Notes: generated by a model from the letters alone, not told the origin. A DNA stretch of 64,000 nucleotides from Candidatus Saganbacteria bacterium (GCA_016223205.1 JACRPM010000001.1:187072-251071), one strand, 5' to 3'. Shown: positions 1 through 8,118, counted from the stretch's first letter. Made by a program: numbers and translations.

Positions 1-2
1 AC

Positions 3-206
3 AACCTGGCGGTCGGCCTCCTGGTCACCTATTCGAGTTATACCGAAAAGGTCAGGTTAAGCCTGCCTGCCATCGATATCAACGAAAAGAGCGGGGTGGG
101 CGGGGAATTGTTCGTAAAAATGACCCGGGACAAAATGTACGGCATTATCGGGTACGATACGCGTTTGGGCGTGGTAGCCGAAGCCGGTCTTGTGGTCAGA
201 ATGTAG
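3..206 (+). CDS. C-terminal fragment of an unidentified protein upstream of mraY
   Basis: An open frame runs in from the window edge and ends at TAG 204-206, giving the last 67 residues of a protein. The stretch alternates polar and hydrophobic residues, with short strands such as GELFVKM and GIIGYDTRLG, as in a beta-rich or barrel-like domain. It does not match the C-termini of MurE or MurF, which often precede mraY. Only 3 nt separate its stop from mraY, so it is probably in the same operon. Function is unknown. Confidence 0.5.
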   Translation, partial: NLAVGLLVTYSSYTEKVRLSLPAIDINEKSGVGGELFVKMTRDKMYGIIGYDTRLGVVAEAGLVVRM

Positions 207-209
207 TTA

Positions 210-1121
210 ATGTATTACCTGTTCGCGATGGCGGCGGCCCTGTCAGCCCTTTTGACAGGGCCGTTGCTTTTTGTATTAAGACGGATAAACGCCGGACAGA
301 TCATACGAGAAGAAGGCCCCCCAGAACATAAAAAAAAGAGCGGCACCCCCACCATGGGGGGGCTGGGATTTTTGGCCATTATTTTTTCTTTGGCACTGCT
401 TTTTGTCGATTTTAAATACCTGCCAATATTGCTTATCACTTCCGGTTATGCATTGTTGGGATTTGTTGACGATATCCTTAAGTTGATCAATCATCGCAAT
501 TTGGGACTAACCTTCTGGCAGAAAATAATTGTCCAAACCCTGCTGGCCGCCATATTATCCTTATATCTTTTATGCGGTGGAATGGGTTTGGACCTGCCTG
601 CCGGCAGGCAGGTTATGACATTTGGATTTTGGATCTTCCTTATAGTCGGTTCAGCTAATGCCACAAACCTGACCGATGGATTAGATGGGCTCCTTTCCGG
701 AACCATGATCCTGGCTTTATTGGGCTTTGCCGGAGTGTATTTCAAGAACGCGCAGATGGGGGCCATGGCGCTTTGTTTCATCTCTGCCGGGGCGGTCTTC
801 GGTTTCTTGCTTTTTAATTTTCCCAAAGCCCGGCTTTTTATGGGGGATGTGGGCTCATTATCTCTTGGCGCCCTGCTGGCAGGCATGGCGATAATCACCA
901 GGCATGAATGGTTTTTGGCAGTGATCGGCGGCGTCTTTTTGCTTGAGGCGCTTTCTGTTATAATACAGGTGTTTTCATTCAAGTTCTTTGGGAAAAGAGT
1001 GTTCAAGATGGCGCCCCTGCATCACCACTTTGAACTGCTGGGCCTATCGGAGACCGTGGTGGTGCTTATCTTTTGGTTGGCGCAATTGATCTTGAGCATA
1101 ATAGGAGTTTGGATCGCATGA
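210..1121 (+). CDS. mraY: Phospho-N-acetylmuramoyl-pentapeptide transferase
   Basis: Integral membrane enzyme that moves phospho-MurNAc-pentapeptide from UDP onto undecaprenyl phosphate to make lipid I. The 303 aa and about ten hydrophobic segments fit the family, although it is shorter than the usual 320-360 aa. Diagnostic motifs are present: KSGTPTMGG near residue 43, NLTDGLDGL (the catalytic aspartates), GDVGSLSLG and the PLHHHFE loop. It overlaps murD by 4 nt (ATGA). A 20-bp perfect palindrome at 593-612 adds an LPAGRQV-like stretch between two membrane segments. The region looks otherwise intact, so the insertion is presumably tolerated in a loop. Confidence 0.96.
   Translation: MYYLFAMAAALSALLTGPLLFVLRRINAGQIIREEGPPEHKKKSGTPTMGGLGFLAIIFSLALLFVDFKYLPILLITSGYALLGFVDDILKLINHRNLGLTFWQKIIVQTLLAAILSLYLLCGGMGLDLPAGRQVMTFGFWIFLIVGSANATNLTDGLDGLLSGTMILALLGFAGVYFKNAQMGAMALCFISAGAVFGFLLFNFPKARLFMGDVGSLSLGALLAGMAIITRHEWFLAVIGGVFLLEALSVIIQVFSFKFFGKRVFKMAPLHHHFELLGLSETVVVLIFWLAQLILSIIGVWIA
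593..612. repeat. 20-bp palindrome inserted in mraY
   Basis: Perfect 20-bp palindrome CCTGCCTGCCGGCAGGCAGG lying within mraY and read as LPAGRQ. An identical copy lies in ftsW at 2812-2831 in a different reading frame, so the conserved entity is the DNA element rather than the peptide. Confidence 0.9.
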
Positions 1122-2419
1122 CCAAATGGGAAGGGAAAAAAGTAACCATCCTGGGGCTGGGTAAATCCGGTGTGGCGGCCGCCCGCCGCCTGGTGCCGCT
1201 TAAAGCGCTGGTGACCGTTTCCGAGGCCTTAAGCGAGGATAAGCTCGACCCCGAAGCTCTTTCCCACCTTAAAGCCCTTAAGGTCACCCTCGAAGTCGGG
1301 GGCCACACCTTAACATCGCTTGAAGGATGCGACCTTTTGGTGGTGAGCCCGGGAGTTCACCTCGATATCCCGATCATCCTGGAAGCAAAAAAACGAAATA
1401 TTCCGGTGATCTCCGAGATTGAGCTCGGCTGCCGTTTTATCCATAAACCGATCATCGCCGTGACCGGCACCAACGGCAAAACCACCACGGCGTCGCTGCT
1501 CGGTGAGTTCCTTTCGGCCGCAGGGAAAAAGGTGATGGTGGCCGGTAACATCGGTTTTCCGCTGGTCGAGGTAAACGACGCCGACCTGGATTTTATCGTG
1601 CTTGAGATCAGCTCTTACCAGCTCGAGACCATTGTCACCTTCCGTCCCTGGATCAGCATCCTCCTTAATTTGACCGAGGACCATATCGAACGCCACCGGT
1701 CGATCGAAGAATACGCCGCCGCCAAAGCGCGCATCTTTCTTAACCAGAAAAAGAACGACTATGTCATCTATAACGCCGAAGATGAGCTGGTCTCCCGGAT
1801 CGTGACCAAAGCCGAAGCCCGGCAAATATCTTTTTCCGTCAAACGCCCTTTCCTGGATCCCAAAAATATCAAGATACCCGGCGAACATAATCTCCAAAAT
1901 TCGCTGGCGGCCGCGCAGGCCGCGCTCATCTGCGGAGTTCCGCAAAAGACCATCGATGAAGTGCTTCAGACCTTCTCCGGAGTGGAGCACCGCATCGAGT
2001 TTGTGACCGAGAAGAAAGGCATAAAATTCTATAACGATTCCAAAGGGACCAATCCCGATTCCACGATCGTGGCCCTTAAATCGCTCTATCAAAAAGGTAA
2101 GAACATCATCGTGATCTTAGGGGGACGGGACAAAGGTGGGGATCTGACCGACCTGGTCCATCTGGTGGGGGATGCCGCCAAAAAGGTGGTATTGATCGGC
2201 GAGGCCTCGGAGAGATTCCATAAAGAATTAAAGAAAGACGGTTATAAGGACGTGGTATTGGCCGGAAATTTCAAGGAAGCGGTCAATACCTCATATAAAC
2301 TGGCTAGGTCCGGGGACATTGTCCTGCTCTCTCCCGCCTGCGCCAGCTTCGACATGTTCAAGAATTTTGAGGAAAGGGGTAAGACCTTTAAGGATCTGGT
2401 TTCCGCCCTCCCCACATGA
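1118..2419 (+). CDS. murD: UDP-N-acetylmuramoylalanine--D-glutamate ligase
   Basis: Cytoplasmic ATP-dependent Mur ligase adding D-Glu to UDP-MurNAc-L-Ala. I choose ATG 1118, which overlaps the mraY stop as ATGA and gives 433 aa; an upstream in-frame ATG at 1073 would add 15 residues inside mraY. Domains: N-terminal UDP-binding fold (GLGKSGVAAA), central ATPase with P-loop GTNGKTTT at residues 117-124 and LNLTEDHIERH, and the C-terminal ligase domain with NDSKGTNPDST, GGRDKGGD and the MurD-typical LLSPACASFDMFKNFEERG. It overlaps ftsW by 4 nt. Confidence 0.97.
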   Translation: MTKWEGKKVTILGLGKSGVAAARRLVPLKALVTVSEALSEDKLDPEALSHLKALKVTLEVGGHTLTSLEGCDLLVVSPGVHLDIPIILEAKKRNIPVISEIELGCRFIHKPIIAVTGTNGKTTTASLLGEFLSAAGKKVMVAGNIGFPLVEVNDADLDFIVLEISSYQLETIVTFRPWISILLNLTEDHIERHRSIEEYAAAKARIFLNQKKNDYVIYNAEDELVSRIVTKAEARQISFSVKRPFLDPKNIKIPGEHNLQNSLAAAQAALICGVPQKTIDEVLQTFSGVEHRIEFVTEKKGIKFYNDSKGTNPDSTIVALKSLYQKGKNIIVILGGRDKGGDLTDLVHLVGDAAKKVVLIGEASERFHKELKKDGYKDVVLAGNFKEAVNTSYKLARSGDIVLLSPACASFDMFKNFEERGKTFKDLVSALPT

Positions 2420-3522
2420 AAAAACAACCCAATATCATCTTTTTGATCTTAACGGCGGCGCTTTATATTGTCGGGGTGTTGATGATCTTCTCCGCCAGCC
2501 CGTCATTGGCGCTCAAGCTGGGCGACAGCTTCTATTACCTTAAACGACATATTTTTTATTCGATACTGGGATTTTTCGGGCTCTATTACGCCTTTAACCT
2601 CGACCTGAACAAATTAAAAAAATTAGCTCCCTGGCTTTTGATCGTCTCGTTAGGCCTGCTTTTGGCCTTAAATCTTCCCGGAGTGGGCAAAACCATGGGC
2701 GGGGCCACCCGCTGGATGGACCTTTATTTCTTCTCGTTCCAGCCGGCGGAATTGGCTAAGTTCTCTATGGTGCTGTTTTTGGCCGTAACCCTTTCTGCCA
2801 AAGGGGGAGGGCCTGCCTGCCGGCAGGCAGGGATCAAGGATTTCTTCAAAGGCTTGTTCCCCCAGCTGGTCCTGGTGGGCCTCATTTCCCTTATTATCAT
2901 CAAACAGCCGGACATGGGTACGGCCTTATCCATAGCCGGGACCTCGTTCATCATGTTTTTCGTTGCCGGCGCCCGAATGGGCCATTTGCTTTTCATTTTA
3001 GGGATCGGGGCGGCGGCAGTGCTGGGGCTTTCGGTTTCATCTCCCTATCGGATGCGGCGCCTTTTGGCTTATCTGGATCCCTGGAGCGATCCGCTCAACG
3101 TGGGTTTTCACATCATCCAGTCGCTTTTGGCCATCGGCTCGGGCGGATTATTCGGCCTGGGTTTGGGCAATTCCCGCCAAAAATTCTTCTATCTGCCCCA
3201 GCAGTACGCGGATTTTATCTTCGCGGTGCTTTGTGAGGAATTGGGCTTCATCGGTGCGGCGGGGCTGATCGTATTGTTTTTGGCGTTCTTCATTTCCGGT
3301 ATCAGGATAGCTTCGCAAAGCAAGGACGCCTTTTCCCAACTGCTGGCTTCCGGCCTCATCGCCATGTTCGCCGTGCAGACCTTTATGAATCTAATGGTAG
3401 TAACCGGGCTTTTACCCACTACCGGCATACCGTTGCCTTTTATCAGCTATGGCGGCACCGCGCTTATCATTAATCTTTTTTCCGCCGGTTTGATCCTCAA
3501 CATTTCACGGGGGACTAAATGA
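2416..3522 (+). CDS. ftsW: Lipid II polymerase FtsW (SEDS family)
   Basis: SEDS-family integral membrane glycosyltransferase that polymerises lipid II at the division site, usually with a class B PBP. The 368 aa contain about ten membrane segments and family signatures: GGATRWMDL, FQPAELAKF, KQPDMGTAL, LLAYLDPWSDP and the C-terminal TGIPLPFISYGGTA. Gene order between murD and murG favours FtsW over RodA. The palindrome at 2812-2831 adds GPACRQAG in the cytoplasmic loop after FQPAELAKF. Start ATG 2416 overlaps murD; the stop overlaps murG. Confidence 0.95.
   Translation: MKKQPNIIFLILTAALYIVGVLMIFSASPSLALKLGDSFYYLKRHIFYSILGFFGLYYAFNLDLNKLKKLAPWLLIVSLGLLLALNLPGVGKTMGGATRWMDLYFFSFQPAELAKFSMVLFLAVTLSAKGGGPACRQAGIKDFFKGLFPQLVLVGLISLIIIKQPDMGTALSIAGTSFIMFFVAGARMGHLLFILGIGAAAVLGLSVSSPYRMRRLLAYLDPWSDPLNVGFHIIQSLLAIGSGGLFGLGLGNSRQKFFYLPQQYADFIFAVLCEELGFIGAAGLIVLFLAFFISGIRIASQSKDAFSQLLASGLIAMFAVQTFMNLMVVTGLLPTTGIPLPFISYGGTALIINLFSAGLILNISRGTK
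2812..2831. repeat. 20-bp palindrome inserted in ftsW
   Basis: Second exact copy of CCTGCCTGCCGGCAGGCAGG, 2.2 kb from the copy in mraY. It is read here as PACRQAG, a different frame from mraY, and keeps ftsW open. Confidence 0.9.
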
Positions 3523-4565
3523 AGGTCGTCATCGCGGCCGGCGGCACCGGTGGACATATCTATCCGGGCATTGCTATCGCCGAAGAGCTCAAATTCCGCG
3601 ATCCGGACAATCAGGTGCTTTTCATCGGCGGTCGGGGAGGCCTCGAAGATGAATTGATCAAAAAAGAAGGCTTTGAGATAAGAACGATCGCCGCCCGGGG
3701 TCTTTTGCGAAAGTTTTCCTATAAAGCGATCTCCGCGCCATTCGTCACTTTTAAGGGATTATTCGACGCACTTTTTATCTTAAGAAAATTCAGGCCCGAC
3801 GGCGTCATCGTCACCGGAGGATATGTCAGCTTTCCGGTCATCGCCGCCGCCAAGCTTTTGAGGATACCGGTCCTCCTCCACGAACAAAACACCCTGCCGG
3901 GATTCACCAACCGGTTTTGGAGCTCCTTTGCGGACGTGGTAACGCTTTCTTTCGATATCACACAAAAATATATAAAGGGGACGGTGACCGGCAACCCGGT
4001 GCGCTATCGCATCCGTGAAGCCAAAAGAAAAAATAACGACAAGAAAACCTTGCTGATTTGGGGTGGAAGCCAGGGCGCGAGAAGCATCAACCAGGCGATC
4101 GTCTCCCATATCGATAAGCTTTCCGAATGGCAAGTTATCCATGTGACCGGAGAGCGGGATTTTGAGTCGATAAGCTCTCAAATAGACCGCACTAAGAATC
4201 TTGCTTATCGCCTCTTGCCTTATGTGTATAATGTGGAAGATATCCTGTCCCAAGCGGACCTGGTGGTATCGCGGGCCGGAGCGACCGCCATCTTTGAAAT
4301 GTTAGCATTAGGACTGCCTGCAATTCTCATTCCTTTCCCGTATTCTGCTGAAGGACATCAGGAGCTTAATGCCAAAGTCGTAGCCGAAGCGGGTGCGGCC
4401 GCGGTCTTGGACCAATCCAATATTGATGAACTTTCCGGTTTGATAGAACGAATAATGAACAATGAAAACAAATTAGCTGAAATGGGCCGGGCGGCAAAAA
4501 AGCTTTTTAGGCCGGATGCGGCAAAGGTGATCGTGAACCTGATCTATGCGGTGGTAAAGCCATGA
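3519..4565 (+). CDS. murG: UDP-GlcNAc:lipid I N-acetylglucosaminyltransferase
   Basis: GT28 peripheral membrane enzyme converting lipid I to lipid II. The 348 aa match the family length. Motifs: N-terminal GGTGGHIYPGIAIA, GGYVSFPVIAAAKLL, LHEQN, GNPVR, and the C-terminal donor site WGGSQGARSIN plus SRAGATAIFEMLALGLPAILIPFP with the following GHQELNA. Start and stop both overlap their neighbours by 4 nt, so translation is probably coupled to ftsW and murC. Confidence 0.97.
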   Translation: MKVVIAAGGTGGHIYPGIAIAEELKFRDPDNQVLFIGGRGGLEDELIKKEGFEIRTIAARGLLRKFSYKAISAPFVTFKGLFDALFILRKFRPDGVIVTGGYVSFPVIAAAKLLRIPVLLHEQNTLPGFTNRFWSSFADVVTLSFDITQKYIKGTVTGNPVRYRIREAKRKNNDKKTLLIWGGSQGARSINQAIVSHIDKLSEWQVIHVTGERDFESISSQIDRTKNLAYRLLPYVYNVEDILSQADLVVSRAGATAIFEMLALGLPAILIPFPYSAEGHQELNAKVVAEAGAAAVLDQSNIDELSGLIERIMNNENKLAEMGRAAKKLFRPDAAKVIVNLIYAVVKP

Positions 4566-5956
4566 TACCGGACTTGCCGAAGACCAAGAATATCTTTCTG
4601 GTGGGGATCGGGGGCTGCGGGGTTTCGGCTATCGGCAAGGTTTTGCACCAGATGGGCTACAAGGTCTCCGGCTCCGACCTCAAAGAATCGAGCAACACTA
4701 TCCGATTGAAAGACCTGGGGATCAAGGTCCACATCCCGCACGATAAGAAGAACGTGCGCGACACCGACCTTCTGGTCTATTCTTCAGCGGTCAACAAGAC
4801 CAATCCGGAGCTGGCGGAGGCCGAATCGCGCGGTATCCCCATGGTGCGTCGCGCGGAGATGCTCTCGTGGGTGATGAACCGCTTTCCTCATCGGGTCGCG
4901 GTGGCCGGCACCCACGGCAAGACCACTACTACCTCCATGATCGCAAAATTGTTGGTCGAAGGCGGAATGGATCCCACCTACCTGGTGGGAGGGGAGACCG
5001 ATTCGGTGGACGGCAATGCCCGGCTGGGGAAAGGGGGTTGGGCGGTGGCGGAGGCGGACGAATCGGACGGGTCATACCTCGAACTTGATCCCACCATCTC
5101 GATCGTAACCAATATCGAGCCCGATCATATGGAGTATTTCGGCTCGGTTGAGAATCTTTTTAAGGTCTTTGAGGATTTCGTAAATAAACTTTCACCCGAG
5201 GGTTTGCTTATCATCGGCATCGATAATCCCGGCTGCCGCTCCCTATTGGATAAGATCGGCCGGAAAAGGATCACCTACGGTCTCACCCCCGAAGCGGAGG
5301 TGGTAGCCGGCAATCTCGCTTTTGACGGCACGACCACCCGCTTCGACGTTCATTATAAAGGCAAACCGCTGGGCGAAGTGCGGCTCACCATCCCCGGCGA
5401 ACAGAACGTGGTCAATTCCCTGGCGGCGCTTATCGTGGGGATGGAAGCGGGCTTAAATTTTGGTAATCTGGCTAATATCCTGCACTCTTTCTCCGGGGCC
5501 AAGCGCCGTTTCCAGATATTAGGCGAGGTGAATGGTGTGACGGTTATTGATGATTATGCCCATCATCCCACCGAGATCGCCGCCACCCTCAAGGCGGCGC
5601 GTCTCGCCTGGAACGGCGACCGCCGGATCATTTCGGTCTTTCAACCTCATCGCTTCACCCGCACCTTTTACCTGGCCGAGCAGTTCGGCGGGGCTTTTAA
5701 CGATGCGGATCTGGTTATCTTAACCGATATTTATTCGGCGGGAGAGACGCCGATACCGGGGGTGGACGGAAAAATGATGGTGGACCAGGTGGAGAAGCAA
5801 AAAGAAGTCCTCTATTTGCCGCGCAAGGAGCGCATCCCGGAATATCTGCAAAAGATCGTCAAGCCCAATGATGTGGTGATCACCATGGGGGCGGGCGATA
5901 TCAACACGGTCGGCCGGGAACTGCTTTCCCGGCTGAAGCTTAAACATGAAGCGTAA
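4562..5956 (+). CDS. murC: UDP-N-acetylmuramate--L-alanine ligase
   Basis: First Mur ligase of the pathway, adding L-Ala to UDP-MurNAc with ATP. The 464 aa are typical. The N-terminal Rossmann motif GIGGCGVSAIG, P-loop GTHGKTTTT at residues 116-124, EADESDGSYL, NIEPDHMEYFGS, DDYAHHPTEI and FQPHRFTRT together are specific for MurC. It overlaps murG by 4 nt and murB by 11 nt. Confidence 0.97.
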   Translation: MIPDLPKTKNIFLVGIGGCGVSAIGKVLHQMGYKVSGSDLKESSNTIRLKDLGIKVHIPHDKKNVRDTDLLVYSSAVNKTNPELAEAESRGIPMVRRAEMLSWVMNRFPHRVAVAGTHGKTTTTSMIAKLLVEGGMDPTYLVGGETDSVDGNARLGKGGWAVAEADESDGSYLELDPTISIVTNIEPDHMEYFGSVENLFKVFEDFVNKLSPEGLLIIGIDNPGCRSLLDKIGRKRITYGLTPEAEVVAGNLAFDGTTTRFDVHYKGKPLGEVRLTIPGEQNVVNSLAALIVGMEAGLNFGNLANILHSFSGAKRRFQILGEVNGVTVIDDYAHHPTEIAATLKAARLAWNGDRRIISVFQPHRFTRTFYLAEQFGGAFNDADLVILTDIYSAGETPIPGVDGKMMVDQVEKQKEVLYLPRKERIPEYLQKIVKPNDVVITMGAGDINTVGRELLSRLKLKHEA

Positions 5957-6791
5957 CGAACCGCTTTCCAAGCACACTACCTTCAAGATCGGAGGGCCCG
6001 CCAAATATTTTGTTGAAGTTCAAACCGAAAAGGAACTGCTCTCTGCTTTGGGATTCGCCAGGGAAAAGAAACTTAAAACCTTCTTTCTTGGGAAAGGGTC
6101 CAATGTGCTTTTTTCCGATAAAGGTTTCCCCGGATTGGTCATAAAACCGGTATTTTCGCGTATAACTATCAAGGGCGAGATAATGACCGCGGAAGCCGGG
6201 GCTTCGTTGCACAAGATCGTAAATGAGGCTATGAACCATTCGTTGGCCGGCTTGGAAGCGGTGATCGGCATCCCGGGATCGGTGGGAGGAGCCATTGCAA
6301 TGAATGCGGGAGTGGGCAAGAGTGCTATTGGGGATCGGGTGGTCCGTGTTTGGGCTGTGGACAAAAGTCAAAAGTCAAAAGTCAAAAGTCAAAAGGAATG
6401 CAAATTTGGATATCGGAAAAGCATTTTTCAGAAGGATAAATACTTCATCATTAAAGTTGAATTGAAGCTGAAAAAAGGTGATAAGGCAGATATCCGTAAT
6501 ACTATCAAAGAAATGTGGCAGAAACGACTGGCCAAACAGCCTTATGATATGCCCTCCGCCGGTTCGTTCTTCAAGAATCCAAAAAGCAAGTTTGCCGCCC
6601 AGTTGATCGATGAAGCGGGGCTAAAGGGGATGAGGGTGGGGGACGCGGAGGTTTCGACAAAGCACGGGAATTTTATAGTTAACCGGGGAAAAGCCAGGGC
6701 TTTGGATGTTCTAAAACTGGCGAAAAAGATGCAGCAGAAGGTTATGCGAAAGTTCGGGGTAAAACTGGAACCGGAAGTGAAAGTTATTTAA
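5946..6791 (+). CDS. murB: UDP-N-acetylenolpyruvoylglucosamine reductase
   Basis: FAD-dependent reductase making UDP-MurNAc. The 281 aa carry PLSKHTTFKIGGPA, the FAD motif GKGSNVLFSDKGFPG, GIPGSVGGAIAMNAG, YRKSIFQ and the C-terminal PSAGSFFKNP (catalytic Ser) and HGNFIVN. The region between GVGKSAIGD and YRKSIFQ contains a 7-bp tandem repeat (6363-6395) that adds a run of K, S, Q and V. A diverged second copy of the last 88 codons lies at 7850-8116. The gene is last in the mur operon; ftsQ, ftsA and ftsZ, which often follow, are absent. Confidence 0.96.
   Translation: MKRNEPLSKHTTFKIGGPAKYFVEVQTEKELLSALGFAREKKLKTFFLGKGSNVLFSDKGFPGLVIKPVFSRITIKGEIMTAEAGASLHKIVNEAMNHSLAGLEAVIGIPGSVGGAIAMNAGVGKSAIGDRVVRVWAVDKSQKSKVKSQKECKFGYRKSIFQKDKYFIIKVELKLKKGDKADIRNTIKEMWQKRLAKQPYDMPSAGSFFKNPKSKFAAQLIDEAGLKGMRVGDAEVSTKHGNFIVNRGKARALDVLKLAKKMQQKVMRKFGVKLEPEVKVI
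6363..6395 (+). repeat. Heptanucleotide tandem repeat inside murB
   Basis: Four full copies of AAAAGTC plus AAAAG, within the murB coding frame. The 7-nt unit is not a multiple of three, so gain or loss of a single unit would frameshift murB. Confidence 0.9.
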
Positions 6792-6817
6792 CGGACTTGA
6801 CCAAGTCATCCGGTTAA
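6788..6817 (+). terminator. Imperfect hairpin at the murB stop
   Basis: TTAAC-GGA-CTTG pairs with CAAG-TCC-GGTTAA around a short loop, with a few bulges. It begins at the murB stop codon. There is no U-run, so it may be a weak terminator or a 3'-end stabilising structure. Confidence 0.35.
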
Positions 6818-6849
6818 AGTATTATTCCCAATACTGAACGAGACCAACC

Positions 6850-7155
6850 ATGGACAAAGAATTAAAAGAACATTTGGACAGAATTGAAAGCCGTTTTGAC
6901 GAGATGGCTGCAAAGTCCGATATCATCTTGGCTAGAAAGGATATTACCGCCTCAATCAACGAAAAAACAGCCTCGCTAAATGCCAGAATAGCTGAAGTTA
7001 AAAAAGAAATGGCAACCATAAAGGATGTTGAGAGGTTGGACAATAAGATTGAAAAAGGCAACAAGGATATTCTTAGATATATTGAACAGCTCGACAACGA
7101 CCTTCAAGAACACCGGCACAATAGCGAATCACACTTAAAGGTGCCCTCGCTTTAA
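6850..7155 (+). CDS. Small charged coiled-coil protein, unknown function
   Basis: 101-aa product dominated by Lys, Glu, Asp and regularly spaced Leu/Ile (KELKEHLDRIESRFDEM and VERLDNKIEKGNKDILRYI), as in one long coiled coil. There is no signal peptide or membrane segment. It is the first ORF of the accessory island between murB and tkt and is more AT-rich than the mur genes. No family was recognised. Confidence 0.55.
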   Translation: MDKELKEHLDRIESRFDEMAAKSDIILARKDITASINEKTASLNARIAEVKKEMATIKDVERLDNKIEKGNKDILRYIEQLDNDLQEHRHNSESHLKVPSL

Positions 7156-7165
7156 TTAGTGCTTA

Positions 7166-7741
7166 TTAGAACTTCGCAGGCGGAGTTATATGGCAGGGGC
7201 TGTGGATGGTTCTATTTGTGAAATTGATCGCGATGTCGCCTCTTTCACCCATCTGATTATAGATAATTGGGCCGTACCGGCCGATTCCGGCCACTACATC
7301 AGCTTTAATCTCGTCGTCTTTCCCACCGTAATTACCGATTACGCCGGAGAGGCCGATGCGTAGGTCGCGCGATTTGCCGTTTAAGGCATCGAGGGCGAAC
7401 CGAAGCGGCTTGATAAAATATTCCGCGAAGTAGATATGGATCACGGCGCCGGCCAACCGATTGACGTCGACCAGCGCGATCGCCAAGCAGCAGCTGACGC
7501 CGACTGTGCGCAGAATATTGGGGAATTCCGAAACGATGACCGTGGCGTCCGGAGCGGTTAGGTCGTGCCCCTGGAGGTTGCGCCTGGTTATTTTTAGTTC
7601 TTCTTCTTCGATGTCGCCTCTGTCTATATGCCAGGTGATGACCCGGGTCCTATCGCGGCTATTCCTGACAGTCGGTAGGCGAGGTTCGATAGCTTTACCC
7701 GGCCTGGGATTAAAAGTCCTTAATTTGATCGGATTTATCAC
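7166..7741 (-). CDS. CheD-like putative glutamine deamidase
   Basis: 191 aa from a GTG start. The segment RTVGVSCCLAIALVDVNRL followed by AGAVIHI resembles the CheD core: Thr79, Cys85 and His102 show the Thr-6-Cys-17-His spacing of the CheD catalytic triad, which deamidates chemoreceptor glutamines. A glycine-rich stretch (GLSGVIGNYGG) follows, where CheD has its GGA region. There are no chemotaxis genes nearby. The N-terminal 65 residues are not CheD-like. It could be a CheD-fold enzyme with another substrate. The call rests on motif spacing only. Confidence 0.45.
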   Translation of the reverse strand: MINPIKLRTFNPRPGKAIEPRLPTVRNSRDRTRVITWHIDRGDIEEEELKITRRNLQGHDLTAPDATVIVSEFPNILRTVGVSCCLAIALVDVNRLAGAVIHIYFAEYFIKPLRFALDALNGKSRDLRIGLSGVIGNYGGKDDEIKADVVAGIGRYGPIIYNQMGERGDIAINFTNRTIHSPCHITPPAKF

Positions 7742-7777
7742 GTATAATCATCGTTAAAATAGCAGCCTGATTTCAGG

Positions 7778-7805
7778 TTGAAGCAAATATTTTTCATGAT
7801 ATAAT
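7778..7805 (+). promoter_or_regulatory. Relic transketolase promoter
   Basis: TTGAAG at 7778-7783, a 16-nt spacer and TATAAT at 7800-7805, 7 nt before the ATG of the truncated tkt copy. It was probably the original promoter of tkt before the island separated it from the gene. Confidence 0.6.
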
Positions 7806-7810
7806 AATCC

Positions 7811-7844
7811 AAATGACTTCTCCCCAAAAGATCAAAGAACTGGA
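7811..7844 (+). repeat. Left copy of a 34-bp direct repeat (tkt 5' end)
   Basis: Identical over 34 bp to 9882-9915, the start of the intact transketolase gene. It bounds the left side of a 2.04-kb inserted segment. Confidence 0.9.
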
Positions 7845-7860
7845 AAGCTCGGCTCGCTAA
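7813..7860 (+). pseudogene. Truncated 5' end of the transketolase N-subunit gene
   Basis: The ATG at 7813 begins the same peptide as tkt (MTSPQKIKELE), but after 11 codons the sequence switches to murB-like DNA and meets a stop at 7858-7860. This is a 15-codon remnant that marks an insertion breakpoint inside the original tkt start. Confidence 0.8.
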
Positions 7861-8116
7861 ACAACCCTACGATCTTCCCTCCGCCGGGTCGTTCTTCAAG
7901 AATCCCAAAGGTAAATTCGCCGGGCAATTGATCGATGAGGCGGGGCTAAAGGGGATGAGGGTGGGGGACGCAGAGGTTTCACAAAAACACGGCAATTTCA
8001 TAGTAAATCGCGGGAGAGCTAAAGCTTCAGATGTTTTGATGCTGGCGAAAAGCATTCAGCGTAAAGTTCAGCAGAAATTAGGAATTAGGCTTGAGCCCGA
8101 GATAATCATAATTTAA
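7850..8116 (+). pseudogene. Diverged 3' fragment of murB
   Basis: 88 codons plus stop, collinear with murB 6525-6791 and the same length (267 nt). About 69 of 88 residues are identical, including PSAGSFFKNP and LIDEAGLKGMRVGDAEVS. It lacks the FAD-binding half and its frame is joined out of register to the tkt remnant, so it is not a functional MurB; an internal ATG at 7928 could express 62 aa. The divergence suggests DNA acquired from a related strain rather than a fresh local duplication. Confidence 0.85.
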
Positions 8117-8118
8117 AC

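Noticed and set aside
62..71. CCTGCCTGCC resembling half of the 20-bp palindrome
   Set aside because: Only the left half is present and it continues CATCGATATC; probably chance or a decayed copy, not countable as an element.
491..1006. 171-aa minus-strand ORF inside mraY
   Set aside because: Complement of conserved MraY codons; no start signals.
1310..2092. 260-aa minus-strand ORF within murD
   Set aside because: Shadow of a well-supported MurD frame; composition typical of antisense reading.
6363..6395. CRISPR-like repeat
   Set aside because: The repeats are 7 nt, contiguous and inside murB; no spacers. No CRISPR array was seen anywhere in the window.
7928..8116. Independent 62-aa gene
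   Set aside because: It is the end of a murB-derived fragment homologous to 6525-6791, without the FAD domain; better called a pseudogene.
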